Source: Arthrobacter pullicola (GTDB lineage Bacteria; Actinomycetota; Actinomycetes; Actinomycetales; Micrococcaceae). Taken from it: a DNA stretch of 64,000 nt. Location of the stretch: contig NZ_JACSQC010000007.1 in NCBI RefSeq assembly GCF_014836875.1, forward strand, positions 159,141-223,140, written 5' to 3'. Positions 1 through 9,464 of this stretch are shown piece after piece. The translations under genes and the position numbers were made by a program. Each line of letters opens with the position of its first letter. The first letter of the stretch is position 1. The notes beneath the pieces were generated by a model. That model ran no database searches and was not told the origin of the DNA. It was given only the letters and a program-made list of their open reading frames with translations.

Positions 1-731
1 GCGTACGCATCGCGGATGCCGTCCAGGCCCACGATGCGGCCGCCGGTGGGAAGGTCCGGTCCGGGGACAAACCGCATCAGGTCCTCGAGCGAGGCGCCCG
101 GGTGCTTGATCAGGTGCTGGGTGGCGGCGATGACTTCGCCGAGGTTATGCGGCGCCATGTTCGTGGCCATGCCGACGGCGATGCCCGTGGTGCCGTTGAC
201 CAGCAGGTTTGGGAACGCGGCGGGCAGGACTTCCGGCTGCAGCAGCTGGTTGTCATAGTTGGGGACAAAGTCCACCACGTCTTCATCAAGGTGGTCGGTG
301 AGGGTCAGTGCCGCCGCGGCCAGCCGGGCTTCGGTGTAACGGGAAGCAGCCGGACCATCGTCCAGGGAGCCGAAGTTGCCGTGCCCGTCAATCAGCGGCA
401 GGCGCAGTGCCCAGTCCTGCGCCATGCGGACCATCGCATCGTAGATAGCGGAGTCGCCATGGGGGTGCAGCTTGCCCATGACCTCACCGACAACGCGTGC
501 GCTTTTAACATGGCCGCGGTCCGGACGCAGGCCCATCTCCGCCATCATGTACAAAATGCGGCGCTGCACCGGTTTGAGGCCGTCGCGCGCATCGGGAAGG
601 GCGCGGGAATAGATCACCGAGTATGCGTACTCGAGGAAAGATTCCTCCATCTCGGTGGAAACATCGATGTCGATGATGTTCTCGGCGATGGGTTCGCCGG
701 GAGGGGGTGCGGAGGCGGAGCGCCGGGCCAT
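1..731 (-). CDS. parC: Type IIA topoisomerase subunit A (ParC-like), N-terminal part; gene continues past the left edge
   Basis: This is the DNA-cleaving A subunit of topoisomerase IV or gyrase. Reading leftward from an ATG at 731, the frame stays open to the window edge (243 residues). It shows the typical N-terminal breakage-reunion domain: LKPVQRRIL near residue 52, the quinolone-pocket segment [10 protein letters not shown] at 89-98 with Ser94 and Asp98 (the residues of the quinolone-susceptible form), and RYTEARL with the DNA-linking Tyr132. A second gyrA-type gene is expected next to gyrB near dnaA, so I infer that this copy, beside the acetyltransferase fusion, is parC. It is divergent from the next gene, with about 140 bases between the starts. 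Confidence 0.9.
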   Translation of the reverse strand, partial: MARRSASAPPPGEPIAENIIDIDVSTEMEESFLEYAYSVIYSRALPDARDGLKPVQRRILYMMAEMGLRPDRGHVKSARVVGEVMGKLHPHGDSAIYDAMVRMAQDWALRLPLIDGHGNFGSLDDGPAASRYTEARLAAAALTLTDHLDEDVVDFVPNYDNQLLQPEVLPAAFPNLLVNGTTGIAVGMATNMAPHNLGEVIAATQHLIKHPGASLEDLMRFVPGPDLPTGGRIVGLDGIRDAY

Positions 732-871
732 GGAGTTGTTGCGTCCTTGCGGTTGTCGGTTGGAGTGTATTGCCTGCGGATCCGATCCGGTGCGGGTCCC
801 AAGGGGAAGCCGGGTGCCGGTCGCTGGCGGTTCGGTGGTGGGTTCTGAAAAATGCCCACTACGCTGAGTCT

Positions 872-3667
872 ATGGCGGAGCAGGGACAATACCCCGAATA
901 TTGGGAAGCTGATGTCGTGTTGCGGGACGGCGGCACGGGCCATCTCAGGCCCGTCTCACCGGCCGACGCCGAGGCGTTGCAGGCGTTCCACATGAGGCAG
1001 TCGCAGAGCTCCATCTATCTGAGGTTCTTCACCTATAAGGCTAAACTGAGCGGCCGGGAGCTGAAGCGTTTTACTCACGTGGACTACCGGAACCGCGTTG
1101 CGTTTGTCATCACAATTGGGTCCGAAATCGTCGGAATCGGCCGCTATGACCGGCTTGATGACCCCTCTGAGGCTGAGGTTGCCTTCAACATTTCGGATGA
1201 ACATCAGGGCCGCGGCATCGGGTCCATCCTCCTGGAACACCTGGCCGCGGCTGCCCGCGAGAACGGCATCAGCCGCTTCAGTGCCGAGGTCCTCCCGGAG
1301 AACCGGAAGATGCTCGGTGTCTTCGCCGATGCCGGCTACGAGGTGCGGCGCGCCTTTGACGACGGGGTGATCGCCCTGGACTTCGACATTGATCCCACGG
1401 ACAAGTCCCGTGCCGTGATGGAATCCCGGGAGCACCGTGCCGAGGCGCGCAGCGTTGCGGACCTCCTGGCGCCGTCGTCCATTGCCGTGATCGGGGCCAG
1501 CCGGGAGTGGGGCACCGTGGGGTACCAGCTCATGGAACACATCGTGGAGGGCGGATTCACGGGGTCCGTCTACGCGGTGAACCCGGAGGCCTTCGAACTG
1601 GCGGGCATGGTCTCCTACGCGAAAATCTCTGAGATCCCCGAACCCGTCCAGCTGGCCGTCATCGCCGTGCCTTACGAACAGGTCCTCGGAGTTGCGGAGG
1701 AATGTGCCGCTGCGGGAGTGAAGCACCTGCTGGTGGTCAGTGCCGGGTTCGACGACGGCGAAGCGGGCCTGGCCCGCCAGCGCACCCTGGTACGGCAGGC
1801 CAGAGCCAACGGCATGCGCGTGGTCGGTCCAGCCTCCCTGGGGCTGATCAATACCCGCCCCGATGTCTCGCTGAACGCCTCGATGGCTCCGGCCCTGCCG
1901 CGGCGGGGCGGGCTTGGCCTCTTCAGCCAGTCCGCGGCGATCGGGGTGCTGCTCTACGCGGCGGCCCAGCGGCGGCAGTTGGGACTTTCCTCCAAAATAT
2001 CGGCCGGCAACCGCGCCGACGTCTCCGGTAACGACGCCATGCAGTACTGGGAAGACGACGCCGACACCCAGGTGGTGGGGTTGTACCTGGAATCCGTGGG
2101 CAACCCGCGTAAGTTCTCCCGCATCGCCCGCCGCCTGGCGACCAGCAAACCTGTCATTGTGGCGAAGTCCGACGTCACCGGGCTGCAGCTGCCTCCGGGG
2201 CACGCCGTCCGCCTGACCCAGGCTCCTAAGGGCGCCCTGGATGCGATGCTGCGCCAATCCGGTGTCATCCGGGTCGACACCAATGAAGAGCTGATGGACG
2301 TGGCCCAGATTGCCTGCAGCCAGCCGCTGCCGCGCGGGAAGGGACTGGCCGTCCTGAGCAACTCCGTGGCCCTTGGCCGGGTGCTGGCCGATGCCTCCGG
2401 CGCACTGGACCTGGAAACGGTGCACCTGCGCACGGACCTGGAGCTGGACCGGGGGATGAGCGTGGCCCTGCCCCTGCTCCGTGACGCGGTGGCGAAGGCG
2501 CTGGCAGATGAAGCGGTTCACTCCGCCGTCGTCACCCTGCTGCCTTCACCCGGGCTGACCACTGACCGCATCGCCGAATGCCTGCTCGAATGTGCAGCCG
2601 AGGCGGACAAGCCGGTCATTGCCGTCTTCACCGGCATCATGGACCCCAGCCACTCCGCCGAAGGCATCCTGGCAGCCCGCGAACCTTCGGCAGGCACCGC
2701 CCGGACTATCGAAGGTTCCGGTGCTGCGGCAGGCAGCGCCGCGGGAGACGGTGCAGGTGGGAACGGTGCAGATGAAGGCGGGGGAGGGCGCACAGTGCGG
2801 CTCCCTGCCGGGCTCCCGGGTTTCTCCAGCCCGGGCGCCGCAGTCAACGCGCTGTCCGCGATTGTCCGCTACACCGAGTGGGCAGGGCGGGAACACGGTC
2901 ACTTCACGGAACCTGCGGGCGTGGACACGGACGGTGCGCACGCCTTCATCGATGCCCAGATGGCCCGCGTGGCCAACACCGAGCTGCTCCGCCTGGGACC
3001 GGAGGAAACCACCGAACTGCTGGGCTACTACGGTGTGCGGCTGCTGCCCTCACTGCCCTTCTCCACCGAAGACGAAGCCGTGGCCGCCGCAGACCGGCTG
3101 GGCTGGCCAGTGGTCGTTAAGACCATGGACGAGCACCTGCGCCACAGATTGGACCTGGGTGGAGTGCGGCTCAATATTTCCTCGCCGCAGTCGCTGCGCA
3201 GCAACATCTCCGAAATGCGTGCGGCGCTGGAACCCTATGGCCGGTTTGAACTTGAGGTGCAGTCCATGGCACCGTCCGGCCAGGGCTGCGTCCTGCGCGC
3301 CATCGAAGACCCGCTGCTGGGGCCGGTCCTCTCCTTCGGCATTGCCGGTGACGCCGTGAACCTGCTCGATGACTGGGCGCACGGCATCCCGCCGCTGACC
3401 GACGTCGATATTGCCGACCTCGTCCGGGCGCCCCGGGCATCGCGCCGCCTGTTCGGCTACCAGGGGCTGCCCAAGGTGGACGTTGCCGCCCTGGAGGACG
3501 TCATTGCCCGGCTCGCACTGCTGAAGGACGAACACCCGGAGATCGCCCTCGTCGAGATCAACCCCGTCCTGGTGTCCGTCCAGGGCGTCACAGTGCTCAG
3601 TGCCGACATCCGGCTGGGAAACCCCCAGCAGCGCACCGACAGCGCCCGCCGCGCGATGCGGGATTAG
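872..3667 (+). CDS. GNAT acetyltransferase fused to NDP-forming acyl-CoA synthetase-like domains (probable protein lysine acetyltransferase)
   Basis: The 931-residue protein has an N-terminal GNAT domain (about residues 22-170) with the acetyl-CoA loop QGRGIG at 112-117. A CoA-binding Rossmann domain follows (AVIGAS at 205-210), then succinyl-CoA-ligase-like domains with a GHAV motif whose His444 could be the phospho-acceptor. A Gly/Ala/Asp-rich linker spans about 612-645, and an ATP-grasp domain runs from about 700 to the end. Fusions of this kind (Pat/PatA family) acetylate lysines of metabolic enzymes such as acetyl-CoA synthetase. The ATG at 872 was chosen because upstream codons of the frame overlap the divergent topoisomerase gene and do not resemble the family. 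Whether the ligase half is active cannot be read from the sequence. Confidence 0.88.
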   Translation: MAEQGQYPEYWEADVVLRDGGTGHLRPVSPADAEALQAFHMRQSQSSIYLRFFTYKAKLSGRELKRFTHVDYRNRVAFVITIGSEIVGIGRYDRLDDPSEAEVAFNISDEHQGRGIGSILLEHLAAAARENGISRFSAEVLPENRKMLGVFADAGYEVRRAFDDGVIALDFDIDPTDKSRAVMESREHRAEARSVADLLAPSSIAVIGASREWGTVGYQLMEHIVEGGFTGSVYAVNPEAFELAGMVSYAKISEIPEPVQLAVIAVPYEQVLGVAEECAAAGVKHLLVVSAGFDDGEAGLARQRTLVRQARANGMRVVGPASLGLINTRPDVSLNASMAPALPRRGGLGLFSQSAAIGVLLYAAAQRRQLGLSSKISAGNRADVSGNDAMQYWEDDADTQVVGLYLESVGNPRKFSRIARRLATSKPVIVAKSDVTGLQLPPGHAVRLTQAPKGALDAMLRQSGVIRVDTNEELMDVAQIACSQPLPRGKGLAVLSNSVALGRVLADASGALDLETVHLRTDLELDRGMSVALPLLRDAVAKALADEAVHSAVVTLLPSPGLTTDRIAECLLECAAEADKPVIAVFTGIMDPSHSAEGILAAREPSAGTARTIEGSGAAAGSAAGDGAGGNGADEGGGGRTVRLPAGLPGFSSPGAAVNALSAIVRYTEWAGREHGHFTEPAGVDTDGAHAFIDAQMARVANTELLRLGPEETTELLGYYGVRLLPSLPFSTEDEAVAAADRLGWPVVVKTMDEHLRHRLDLGGVRLNISSPQSLRSNISEMRAALEPYGRFELEVQSMAPSGQGCVLRAIEDPLLGPVLSFGIAGDAVNLLDDWAHGIPPLTDVDIADLVRAPRASRRLFGYQGLPKVDVAALEDVIARLALLKDEHPEIALVEINPVLVSVQGVTVLSADIRLGNPQQRTDSARRAMRD

Positions 3668-3695
3668 GCGGCCCGCCAGGGGGACCCGGAGAACC

Positions 3696-3721
3696 GGCCG
3701 CAAGGTTGCGCGCGCCTTTTT
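3696..3721 (+). terminator. Probable Rho-independent terminator after the GNAT/ligase gene
   Basis: A GC-rich stem lies 29 bases after the stop codon: GGC, CGCAA, a GG loop, TTGCG, then GCC after a three-base bulge. Five T residues follow at 3717-3721. The stem is short, so the strength is uncertain. Confidence 0.45.
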
Positions 3722-3756
3722 AGGTGCACAGGCCCGGTCTGGGGGAAACTGGAGAT

Positions 3757-4428
3757 ATGTCGCCGTTACTTTCCGCTGAACGCCGCAGCCTTGACGCCTC
3801 CATGGAACGCGCCGGCTTCTATCCCACGTTGCTGGCCGATGTGGTCCACGATGCCCTCGACGGCCGTGAGCCCCTGTCCCACATCATCCATCTGGAAACC
3901 CACTTCGAGCGCACCGAGGTGCACCGGCACATCACCGTGCTTGTCCTCACCGATGACATGCTGGTGATCACGCACGTGGATGATCAGCAGCTGGACGAGG
4001 AGGGGGAGCAGATGATGGCCCAGGTCTCCACCGAATCGGTTCCGGTATCCCAGATCCGCTCGGTGGTGCTCGGCTACATGTACTCCCAGCCACAAAACTA
4101 CAAGCCCTCCGACCAGGCACGCGAGCTGACCCTTGCCATTGCCTGGTCCGGCGGACAGCGGCTGGACATGGGGCCGGCAGGATGTGCCGATCCCCAGTGC
4201 GAGGCTGACCACGGCTACACCGGCACCATCGCCCAGGAGGACATAGTCCTGCGGGTCAGTGCCGAGGCCGACGGCATCCAAGCCGTCCAGAACGCCAAGG
4301 CCTTCGCCCGCGCCCTGCGCAAGGTCAACACCGACACCGTAAACATGCGCACCTTCGATTCCGCCGCCGACAGGCAGCGTATGCCCGGCATCGGCAGCCG
4401 CTTCAACCGCGGCCACCACCAGCGGTAA
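3757..4428 (+). CDS. DUF5998 family protein
   Basis: This 223-residue soluble protein has no recognised catalytic motif and no membrane segment. I recognise it as the actinobacterial DUF5998 family from sequence style and from its fixed place between the acetyltransferase fusion and the phosphodiesterase. The start ATG at 3757 follows GGAG at 3751-3754; the open frame extends 11 codons further upstream without a ribosome site. The next gene begins 5 bases after its stop, so the two are probably co-transcribed. Function is unknown. Confidence 0.8.
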   Translation: MSPLLSAERRSLDASMERAGFYPTLLADVVHDALDGREPLSHIIHLETHFERTEVHRHITVLVLTDDMLVITHVDDQQLDEEGEQMMAQVSTESVPVSQIRSVVLGYMYSQPQNYKPSDQARELTLAIAWSGGQRLDMGPAGCADPQCEADHGYTGTIAQEDIVLRVSAEADGIQAVQNAKAFARALRKVNTDTVNMRTFDSAADRQRMPGIGSRFNRGHHQR

Positions 4429-4433
4429 GGGGC

Positions 4434-5615
4434 ATGGACTCAGCATCCGCTCCCGCGGAACCGCTGCCCAAGGCGCCAGGGTACGGCCAAAGCTCCGTCG
4501 CTGAGGTCCTGACCAGCGCGGCCGCTGCCCTCCAGGTTCCCGGCTATGCCAACACCCTGGGACTTCCCGCCGCACGCCGCGTCTGCGTGGTCATGGTGGA
4601 CGGCCTGGGCCGGAGCCTGCTTAAACAGCGGGCCGGGCACGCCCCTTATCTTCGGTCCCTGATGAATACCGGACGCACGCTCAGTGCCGCATTCCCGACG
4701 ACGACGGCGGCTTCCCTGGCCTCGCTGGGCACCGGCCTCCCGCCCGGGCAGCACGGCATGGTCGGGTATGACGTCCTTGACCCCGGCCAGGACAAAGTCG
4801 TCAACATGCTCGGCAACTGGGACGCCGGCGTCGACCCTAAACTCTGGCAGCCGTTCCCCACCGTGCTTGAGCAGGCTGCGGAACACCTTCCGGTCGCATC
4901 GGTCAGCCTGCCCCGGTTCGCTGACTCAGCGATGACCCGTGCAGCGCTGCGCGGCGGATCCTTCGTTGCCGGGACCGGTATCCACGCGCGTGTCCAGGCG
5001 GCGGCGGAGACACTCGCCTCCGAGAAACGCATGCTGATGTACTTCTACTTCAACGAACTGGACCGGGCCGGGCACCGGCACGGTGCGCAGTCCTCCGAAT
5101 GGGGCGGGACGCTGGAGGAAATCGACTCCGCGCTCAAACGGTTCAGCAGCAGGCTGCCTGCAGACACCCTGGTACTCCTCACCGGAGACCACGGCATGGT
5201 GGACATCGCCGAGCAGGACAGGATTGACTTCTCCACGGATCCGGAGCTGGTGGACGGGGTGCGCCATACCGGCGGAGAGCCGCGTATGGTCCACCTTTAT
5301 CTTGAACCGGATGCCCCCGCAGGTGCCCTGGAACGACTGAGAGCGGCGTGGCGCAGCGCCTATGGTGCGAAGGCCTGGATCCTGACCCGGGCCGAGGCCA
5401 TCGAAGCGGGGCTCTTTGGGCCCGTCCGTGCGGAGGTGCTGCCGCGCATCGGGGACCTGCTGATTGCTGCCCGGGAACCCATTGCCCTGTATGATATGCG
5501 CCGGACCAATCCGTCTGCCCTGCAGATGGTGGGCCAGCACGGGTCCCTGACACGGGCGGAACGCGAAGTTCCACTGCTGACGCTGGCTCAGCCGGCCAAG
5601 GGCGGGCGGAAATAG
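4434..5615 (+). CDS. Alkaline-phosphatase-superfamily phosphodiesterase (nucleotide pyrophosphatase type)
   Basis: The 393-residue protein carries the metal-binding motifs of the type I phosphodiesterase/nucleotide pyrophosphatase family. These are VMVDGLG near residue 45 (Asp ligand), FPTTTAASLASLGTG near 85-99 (Thr nucleophile region), LLTGDHGMVD near 250 (Asp-His pair) and RHTGGEPR (His ligand). No secretion signal is evident, so it is probably cytoplasmic. It would hydrolyse a phosphodiester or pyrophosphate bond; the substrate is unknown. The ATG is preceded by AAGGGG, and thymidine kinase follows 3 bases after its stop. Confidence 0.85.
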   Translation: MDSASAPAEPLPKAPGYGQSSVAEVLTSAAAALQVPGYANTLGLPAARRVCVVMVDGLGRSLLKQRAGHAPYLRSLMNTGRTLSAAFPTTTAASLASLGTGLPPGQHGMVGYDVLDPGQDKVVNMLGNWDAGVDPKLWQPFPTVLEQAAEHLPVASVSLPRFADSAMTRAALRGGSFVAGTGIHARVQAAAETLASEKRMLMYFYFNELDRAGHRHGAQSSEWGGTLEEIDSALKRFSSRLPADTLVLLTGDHGMVDIAEQDRIDFSTDPELVDGVRHTGGEPRMVHLYLEPDAPAGALERLRAAWRSAYGAKAWILTRAEAIEAGLFGPVRAEVLPRIGDLLIAAREPIALYDMRRTNPSALQMVGQHGSLTRAEREVPLLTLAQPAKGGRK

Positions 5616-5618
5616 GCT

Positions 5619-6335
5619 ATGGCCGAACTGGTTTTCTTCTCCGGCACCATGGACTGCGGCAAATCCACGCTGGCCCTGCAAATGGACTACAACCACAGCG
5701 CCCGCGGCAGGGGCGGCATCCTCTTCAGCCGGAACGACCGCGCCGGGGATTCGGTGATCTCCAGCCGCTTGGGCCTGAGGACGCGCGCCGTGGAAGTCCG
5801 GGACAGCACCGACTTCTGGGACGAAGCAGTTCGCCGCCGCAGCGTCGGTGACCGCGTGGACTACCTGATCTGCGATGAAGCGCAGTTCTACAGCGAAGAG
5901 CAGGTGGAACAGCTGGCCCGGATCGTAGACGAGCTGGAGATCGATGTCTTTGCCTTCGGCATCGCCACGGACTTCCGCACAAAGCTCTTCCCCGGGTCGC
6001 AGCGGCTCATCGAGCTCGCCGACCGGATTGAGGTGCTGCAGGTCAGAGCGCTGTGCTGGTGCGGACGGAGAGCCACTCACAACGCAAGGACCGTGAACGG
6101 CGTCATGGTGGTGACCGGGGACCAAGTAGTGGTGGGGGACGTGAAGAAACGTTCCTCCGAGCCGGATCCGGAAGCCCTTTTCGCGCCCGAGGAAGCCGGG
6201 GCGGCACCTGTTGTTGGTTACGAAACACTTTGCCGGCGCCACTATATGCGGCGGATGGGTGCCCAGCAGGCTGCCAGGTTCAAGGAACTCGACGGCGATC
6301 CCGGCATCTGCGCCGTAGCTTCCCCGCGGGGCTAG
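5619..6335 (+). CDS. tdk: Thymidine kinase (type II)
   Basis: The enzyme phosphorylates thymidine with ATP in the pyrimidine salvage pathway. The Walker A loop GTMDCGKST lies at residues 9-17 and the Walker B-like ICDEAQFY at about 86-93. A CWCG pair and a late CRRHY supply part of the zinc-binding knuckle typical of this family. At 238 residues it is longer than the usual 190-220, with a short C-terminal extension. It lies 3 bases after the phosphodiesterase gene and probably shares its transcript. With dut at 8.9 kb it makes this a small nucleotide-pool neighbourhood. Confidence 0.93.
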   Translation: MAELVFFSGTMDCGKSTLALQMDYNHSARGRGGILFSRNDRAGDSVISSRLGLRTRAVEVRDSTDFWDEAVRRRSVGDRVDYLICDEAQFYSEEQVEQLARIVDELEIDVFAFGIATDFRTKLFPGSQRLIELADRIEVLQVRALCWCGRRATHNARTVNGVMVVTGDQVVVGDVKKRSSEPDPEALFAPEEAGAAPVVGYETLCRRHYMRRMGAQQAARFKELDGDPGICAVASPRG

Positions 6336-6419
6336 ACCGCTGTCCGGCGGATCCGCAGGGGCCTTGCCCGGGTCGGCGGGGCTGGCTGAGCCCGAACTGC
6401 GGGCCCAGCGTGCAGCCGG

Positions 6420-7658
6420 TTAGTCGCCCTTGCGGCCAAAGACAATCTCGTCCCAGCTGGGGACGGAGGAGCGCTTGGGCTTGATCGGGCGCCGCTCGGT
6501 TGGCTCCTTGGGTGCCCCTTCTGCCTCCGTACGTTCTGCCCCCGTACGTTCCTCCCCGGTACCCCCGCGGTTCTCGCCGGGTTCCGCAGTTTCCGGCCGG
6601 GAGCCGCGCAGCGGACGGGCCAGGACGCTGATTTCGCGGGTGGATGTGCTGACACCTTCATCGAGCCGCAGCGGGTCGGCCTCTTCGCTGCCTTCGTCCG
6701 CAGCAGGTTCCTCGATGGCAGGGAGGGCAGCCGGAGCAAGGCTCAGCCTGCCGGTCCGCGGGCGGAGCGGGGACTCGTCTTCGAGCTCGGCCTGCCCTTC
6801 CCGCGGGTGGGCGGCAGGAATGCTGCCCTTGGCCAGGAGTGCGGCCAGGGCATCGTCGCCGTCTTCATCGGTGCCCAGGCGCTGCCCGCGGCGGGAGCGG
6901 AGGACGTTGAGCAGCTCATCGGTCTCTTCCCCGGTGACATCGGCGGGTTCCTCCGCCGGGCTCTCCGCTTCGAAATCGAACACCCGGTCTGCCACGGCGG
7001 AAAGCCGGCGGGACGGCACAGGCGAGTCGACGGGCGCCAGTTCGCTGAGCAGCTGCGCCCATCGGTTGGCATTGGTGACCTGGCGCCGCAGTGGATTGTA
7101 GGTCCAGCGGGCCGGGGGTTCTTCGCCAACAGAGACCCGGGACTGCTCCCCAAGGCTGAAGCGTGCAACGACGTCCCAGGATCCTTCCGGGCGCCGCCAG
7201 GAATCCCATTCCACGGTCTCGGGATCGACGCCGAACGCGCGGAGCCGGTGGCTGACCATGTCGCCGAGGTTGACGGGCGAGTCTCCGAAGGCCGAACGGT
7301 GGCTGTCCTGGGCTGCGGACATCGGCGCTGCGACCTCCACGGCCTGGGCCTGACGGGCAATGTACTCCCGTTCGGCGAGTACAGGGCCTTCGTAGCGGTG
7401 GATGTGGGCGATGTCGTGTCCGGAGAGTTCGGCGACCTCTTCGGCACTGGCGCCGGCGCGGATCCGTGCCTGGATGTCCCGCGGGGTCATGCTGGGACCG
7501 GCTTCGGGCTCTGCAGGGGTACCTGCCCGCCGTCCCGGGCGGGACACGGCAACACGCAGGGCTTCATCAATGCGCAGCCGGAAGGTCTCGCCGCCCCGTC
7601 CGCTCAGCAGTAGATGTTCGCCGCCCTCGTGGATCCCCACAAGCCGTAGATCCTGCAT
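6420..7658 (-). CDS. sepH: Septation protein SepH
   Basis: SepH (N-terminal DUF3071) binds FtsZ and promotes Z-ring assembly in actinobacteria. The N-terminus MQDLRLVGIHEGGEHLLLSG is typical of the family. A helix-turn-helix-like segment follows (MTPRDIQARIRAGASAEEVA), then a long, acidic, low-complexity C-terminal half with a final conserved-looking SSVPSWDEIVFG. Length is 412 residues. The ATG at 7658 was chosen over an upstream extension because family proteins begin there and AGGA lies just upstream. It is transcribed away from the DUF4193 gene. Confidence 0.88.
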   Translation of the reverse strand: MQDLRLVGIHEGGEHLLLSGRGGETFRLRIDEALRVAVSRPGRRAGTPAEPEAGPSMTPRDIQARIRAGASAEEVAELSGHDIAHIHRYEGPVLAEREYIARQAQAVEVAAPMSAAQDSHRSAFGDSPVNLGDMVSHRLRAFGVDPETVEWDSWRRPEGSWDVVARFSLGEQSRVSVGEEPPARWTYNPLRRQVTNANRWAQLLSELAPVDSPVPSRRLSAVADRVFDFEAESPAEEPADVTGEETDELLNVLRSRRGQRLGTDEDGDDALAALLAKGSIPAAHPREGQAELEDESPLRPRTGRLSLAPAALPAIEEPAADEGSEEADPLRLDEGVSTSTREISVLARPLRGSRPETAEPGENRGGTGEERTGAERTEAEGAPKEPTERRPIKPKRSSVPSWDEIVFGRKGD

Positions 7659-7981
7659 GAAACAATCCTCGCTATCGATAGCAACTCCTTCTTGAAACAA
7701 TGCCACCCGGGCACCCAAAATCCTATCGTTTGGGCCGGTGTGGCGCGGATCCGGACCCTCGCAGGGCCACGGTTTAGGCATCCGGACAGCGCTGTGGATG
7801 GGCGGGCTTGGCTATTTCGTTCTCCATCAGCAAAAATCTGTCTTCGGCGGGCACAAACAGCGCGTCCGCGGCGTTGATAGTTCCTAGCCGCTCTAGCGAC
7901 ACGTGGACGATGGGTCCCGGAGCCGCGGACCGGCCGGCATAACCCGTTCAGTACCGACACCGATGGTGAGAGATAAAGATT
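7659..7981. promoter_or_regulatory. Divergent intergenic region between sepH and the DUF4193 gene
   Basis: This 323-base stretch has no convincing gene. On the minus strand a TAGGAT hexamer at 7725-7720 is a plausible -10 box for sepH, about 60 bases before its ATG. On the plus side I see only weak candidates and an AGAGA-type ribosome site before the ATG at 7982. A 12-base palindrome at 7671-7682 lies inside the sepH leader and may be chance. Confidence 0.4.
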
Positions 7982-8281
7982 ATGGCGACAGACTATGACG
8001 CGCCGCGCAAGCCCGACGAGGACGCCAGCGAAGAGTCGATTGAAGAGCTGAAGACCCGCCGGACCAATACCCAATCCGCCGTGGTGGATGAAGATGAAGC
8101 GGAGGCCGCTGACAGCTTCGAGCTCCCGGGCGCTGACCTGTCCGGGGAAGAACTGATGATCCGGGTCCTCCCGGCGCAGTCCGATGAATTTACCTGTGCG
8201 TCCTGTTTCCTGGTCCGCCACAGGTCCCAGATAGCGAAGGAAAAAGACGGCCTCTACTACTGCGTTGAGTGCGAAGGCTGA
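7982..8281 (+). CDS. DUF4193 family small zinc-ribbon-like protein
   Basis: This 99-residue acidic protein ends in two CxxC pairs, CASC near residue 75 and CVEC near 95, which look like a single zinc-binding ribbon. The N-terminal half is Asp/Glu-rich and probably disordered. It is a conserved actinobacterial family of unknown role, always close to sepH and dut. An earlier-acting regulator or RNA polymerase partner would fit its size, but that is inference. The start ATG at 7982 has a modest purine-rich upstream sequence. Confidence 0.85.
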   Translation: MATDYDAPRKPDEDASEESIEELKTRRTNTQSAVVDEDEAEAADSFELPGADLSGEELMIRVLPAQSDEFTCASCFLVRHRSQIAKEKDGLYYCVECEG

Positions 8282-8303
8282 TCCCGGGGCTTTCCCTGAA
8301 ACG

Positions 8304-8768
8304 CTAGGAGCGCAGTGCGTCGACCAGCTTCTCCGGGTGCCGTGTGGAGGTGAGCCAGTACGGTGTCCGGTCCGCCGGATCCGTGATTTCGATTTTCACG
8401 ACGGGGCTGATCCAGCCGCGGATGCACAGGAACGCCGTCGCGTTCAGTGCCGGTCCGCGCTGCTGGGTGGCCGCCTCCCCGTGGAAAGCCTCGACGTCGC
8501 CGATCCAGCGGCGTTCGATCTGTGCGCGCCCCACCTGCAGTGTGTCCGCAGTCACCCGGATGGTCGGCGTGGACATCAGCAGCAGGACGGTGAGGATGAG
8601 AGCGGCCACGACGGCCACCACGATCCCCACTTCGATGCTGATCGGAATGAAGGCCAGGACGAAGGTTCCTGCGATACCGGCGATGACCAGCCAGATCCAC
8701 ACGGCGGGCAGCAGCCGCTCGGAGTACAGCACGGTCTGGGAAGGGCTTTGGTCAGCAGGGGTCGACAT
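8304..8768 (-). CDS. DUF3093 family membrane protein
   Basis: The 154-residue protein has two transmembrane helices in its first 70 residues ([19 protein letters not shown] and [19 protein letters not shown]), followed by a cytoplasmic PH-like domain with conserved Trp and Arg. It matches DUF3093, which is next to dut throughout actinobacteria. AGGAG lies six bases before the ATG at 8768. It is divergent from dut and convergent with the DUF4193 gene. Function unknown. Confidence 0.85.
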   Translation of the reverse strand: MSTPADQSPSQTVLYSERLLPAVWIWLVIAGIAGTFVLAFIPISIEVGIVVAVVAALILTVLLLMSTPTIRVTADTLQVGRAQIERRWIGDVEAFHGEAATQQRGPALNATAFLCIRGWISPVVKIEITDPADRTPYWLTSTRHPEKLVDALRS

Positions 8769-8936
8769 ACTCCTAGCTTTTCACCTTTGCCCGCCGTTTT
8801 CATCTTGGCCCTACCCCGCCGGCCTCCCCGCGCGCCGGGGACGCACGGGCGGGCCCAGGCGCTAAAGTGGGGGTGGCGCCGGTACGGCGCTGTTTTGTGC
8901 CATGAATCAACCCTTCAAAGAATCCCGGAGACAACT

Positions 8937-9407
8937 GTGCAGGAAGCAGGACCCAGCGTGAAAGTCGGGCTGAAGATGCTCGACGACGGCCTCGAAGCGC
9001 CGTCCTACGCCCACCCCGGCGACGCCGGAGCGGACCTGAGGTCCCGCATCGACGTCGAATTGGCGCCGGGTGAGCGGCGCTTGGTGCCCACCGGTGTTTC
9101 GATCGCACTGCCCTTCGGCTTCGTGGCACTGATCCACCCACGCTCCGGGCTGGCAACCAAGCACGGCCTGACGATAGTCAATGCACCCGGAACGGTTGAC
9201 GCCGGTTACCGGGGTGAAATCTCCGTCACACTGTTAAATACAGATGTGTCACAGCCGATCAGCCTGAAGCGCGGGGACCGGATCGCCCAGATGGTGATCC
9301 AGCGTGTGGAGCACGCGGTCTTCGAACCGGTGGCCGAGCTCTCCGAATCGGTTCGCGGAGCGGGCGGCTTCGGTTCCACCGGCGGTTTCGGCACATCCCC
9401 GGCTTAG
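8937..9407 (+). CDS. dut: dUTP diphosphatase
   Basis: The trimeric enzyme hydrolyses dUTP to dUMP and pyrophosphate, which keeps uracil out of DNA. All five family motifs are visible in the 156 residues: HPGDAGADL (1), PRSGLA (2), [11 protein letters not shown] (3), [10 protein letters not shown] (4) and the C-terminal glycine-rich arm [10 protein letters not shown] (5). The GTG at 8937 was chosen because GGAG lies at 8927-8930. A GTG seven codons later is an alternative. It is the first gene of a forward series running to 11270. Confidence 0.95.
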   Translation: MQEAGPSVKVGLKMLDDGLEAPSYAHPGDAGADLRSRIDVELAPGERRLVPTGVSIALPFGFVALIHPRSGLATKHGLTIVNAPGTVDAGYRGEISVTLLNTDVSQPISLKRGDRIAQMVIQRVEHAVFEPVAELSESVRGAGGFGSTGGFGTSPA

Positions 9408-9464
9408 GCCGGCACATCCCGGGCCGCAACGGTCCGGCTCCAGATGAGGAAAGAGGACCAGGCG

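Noticed and set aside
707..871. N-terminal extension of the acetyltransferase fusion by 55 codons
   Set aside because: It overlaps the start of the divergent topoisomerase gene, contains several Cys and Trp without family resemblance, and the ATG at 872 gives the normal N-terminus.
7671..7682. 12-base perfect palindrome GCTATCGATAGC in the sepH leader
   Set aside because: About fifteen palindromes of this length are expected by chance in 64 kb, and it has no partner site.
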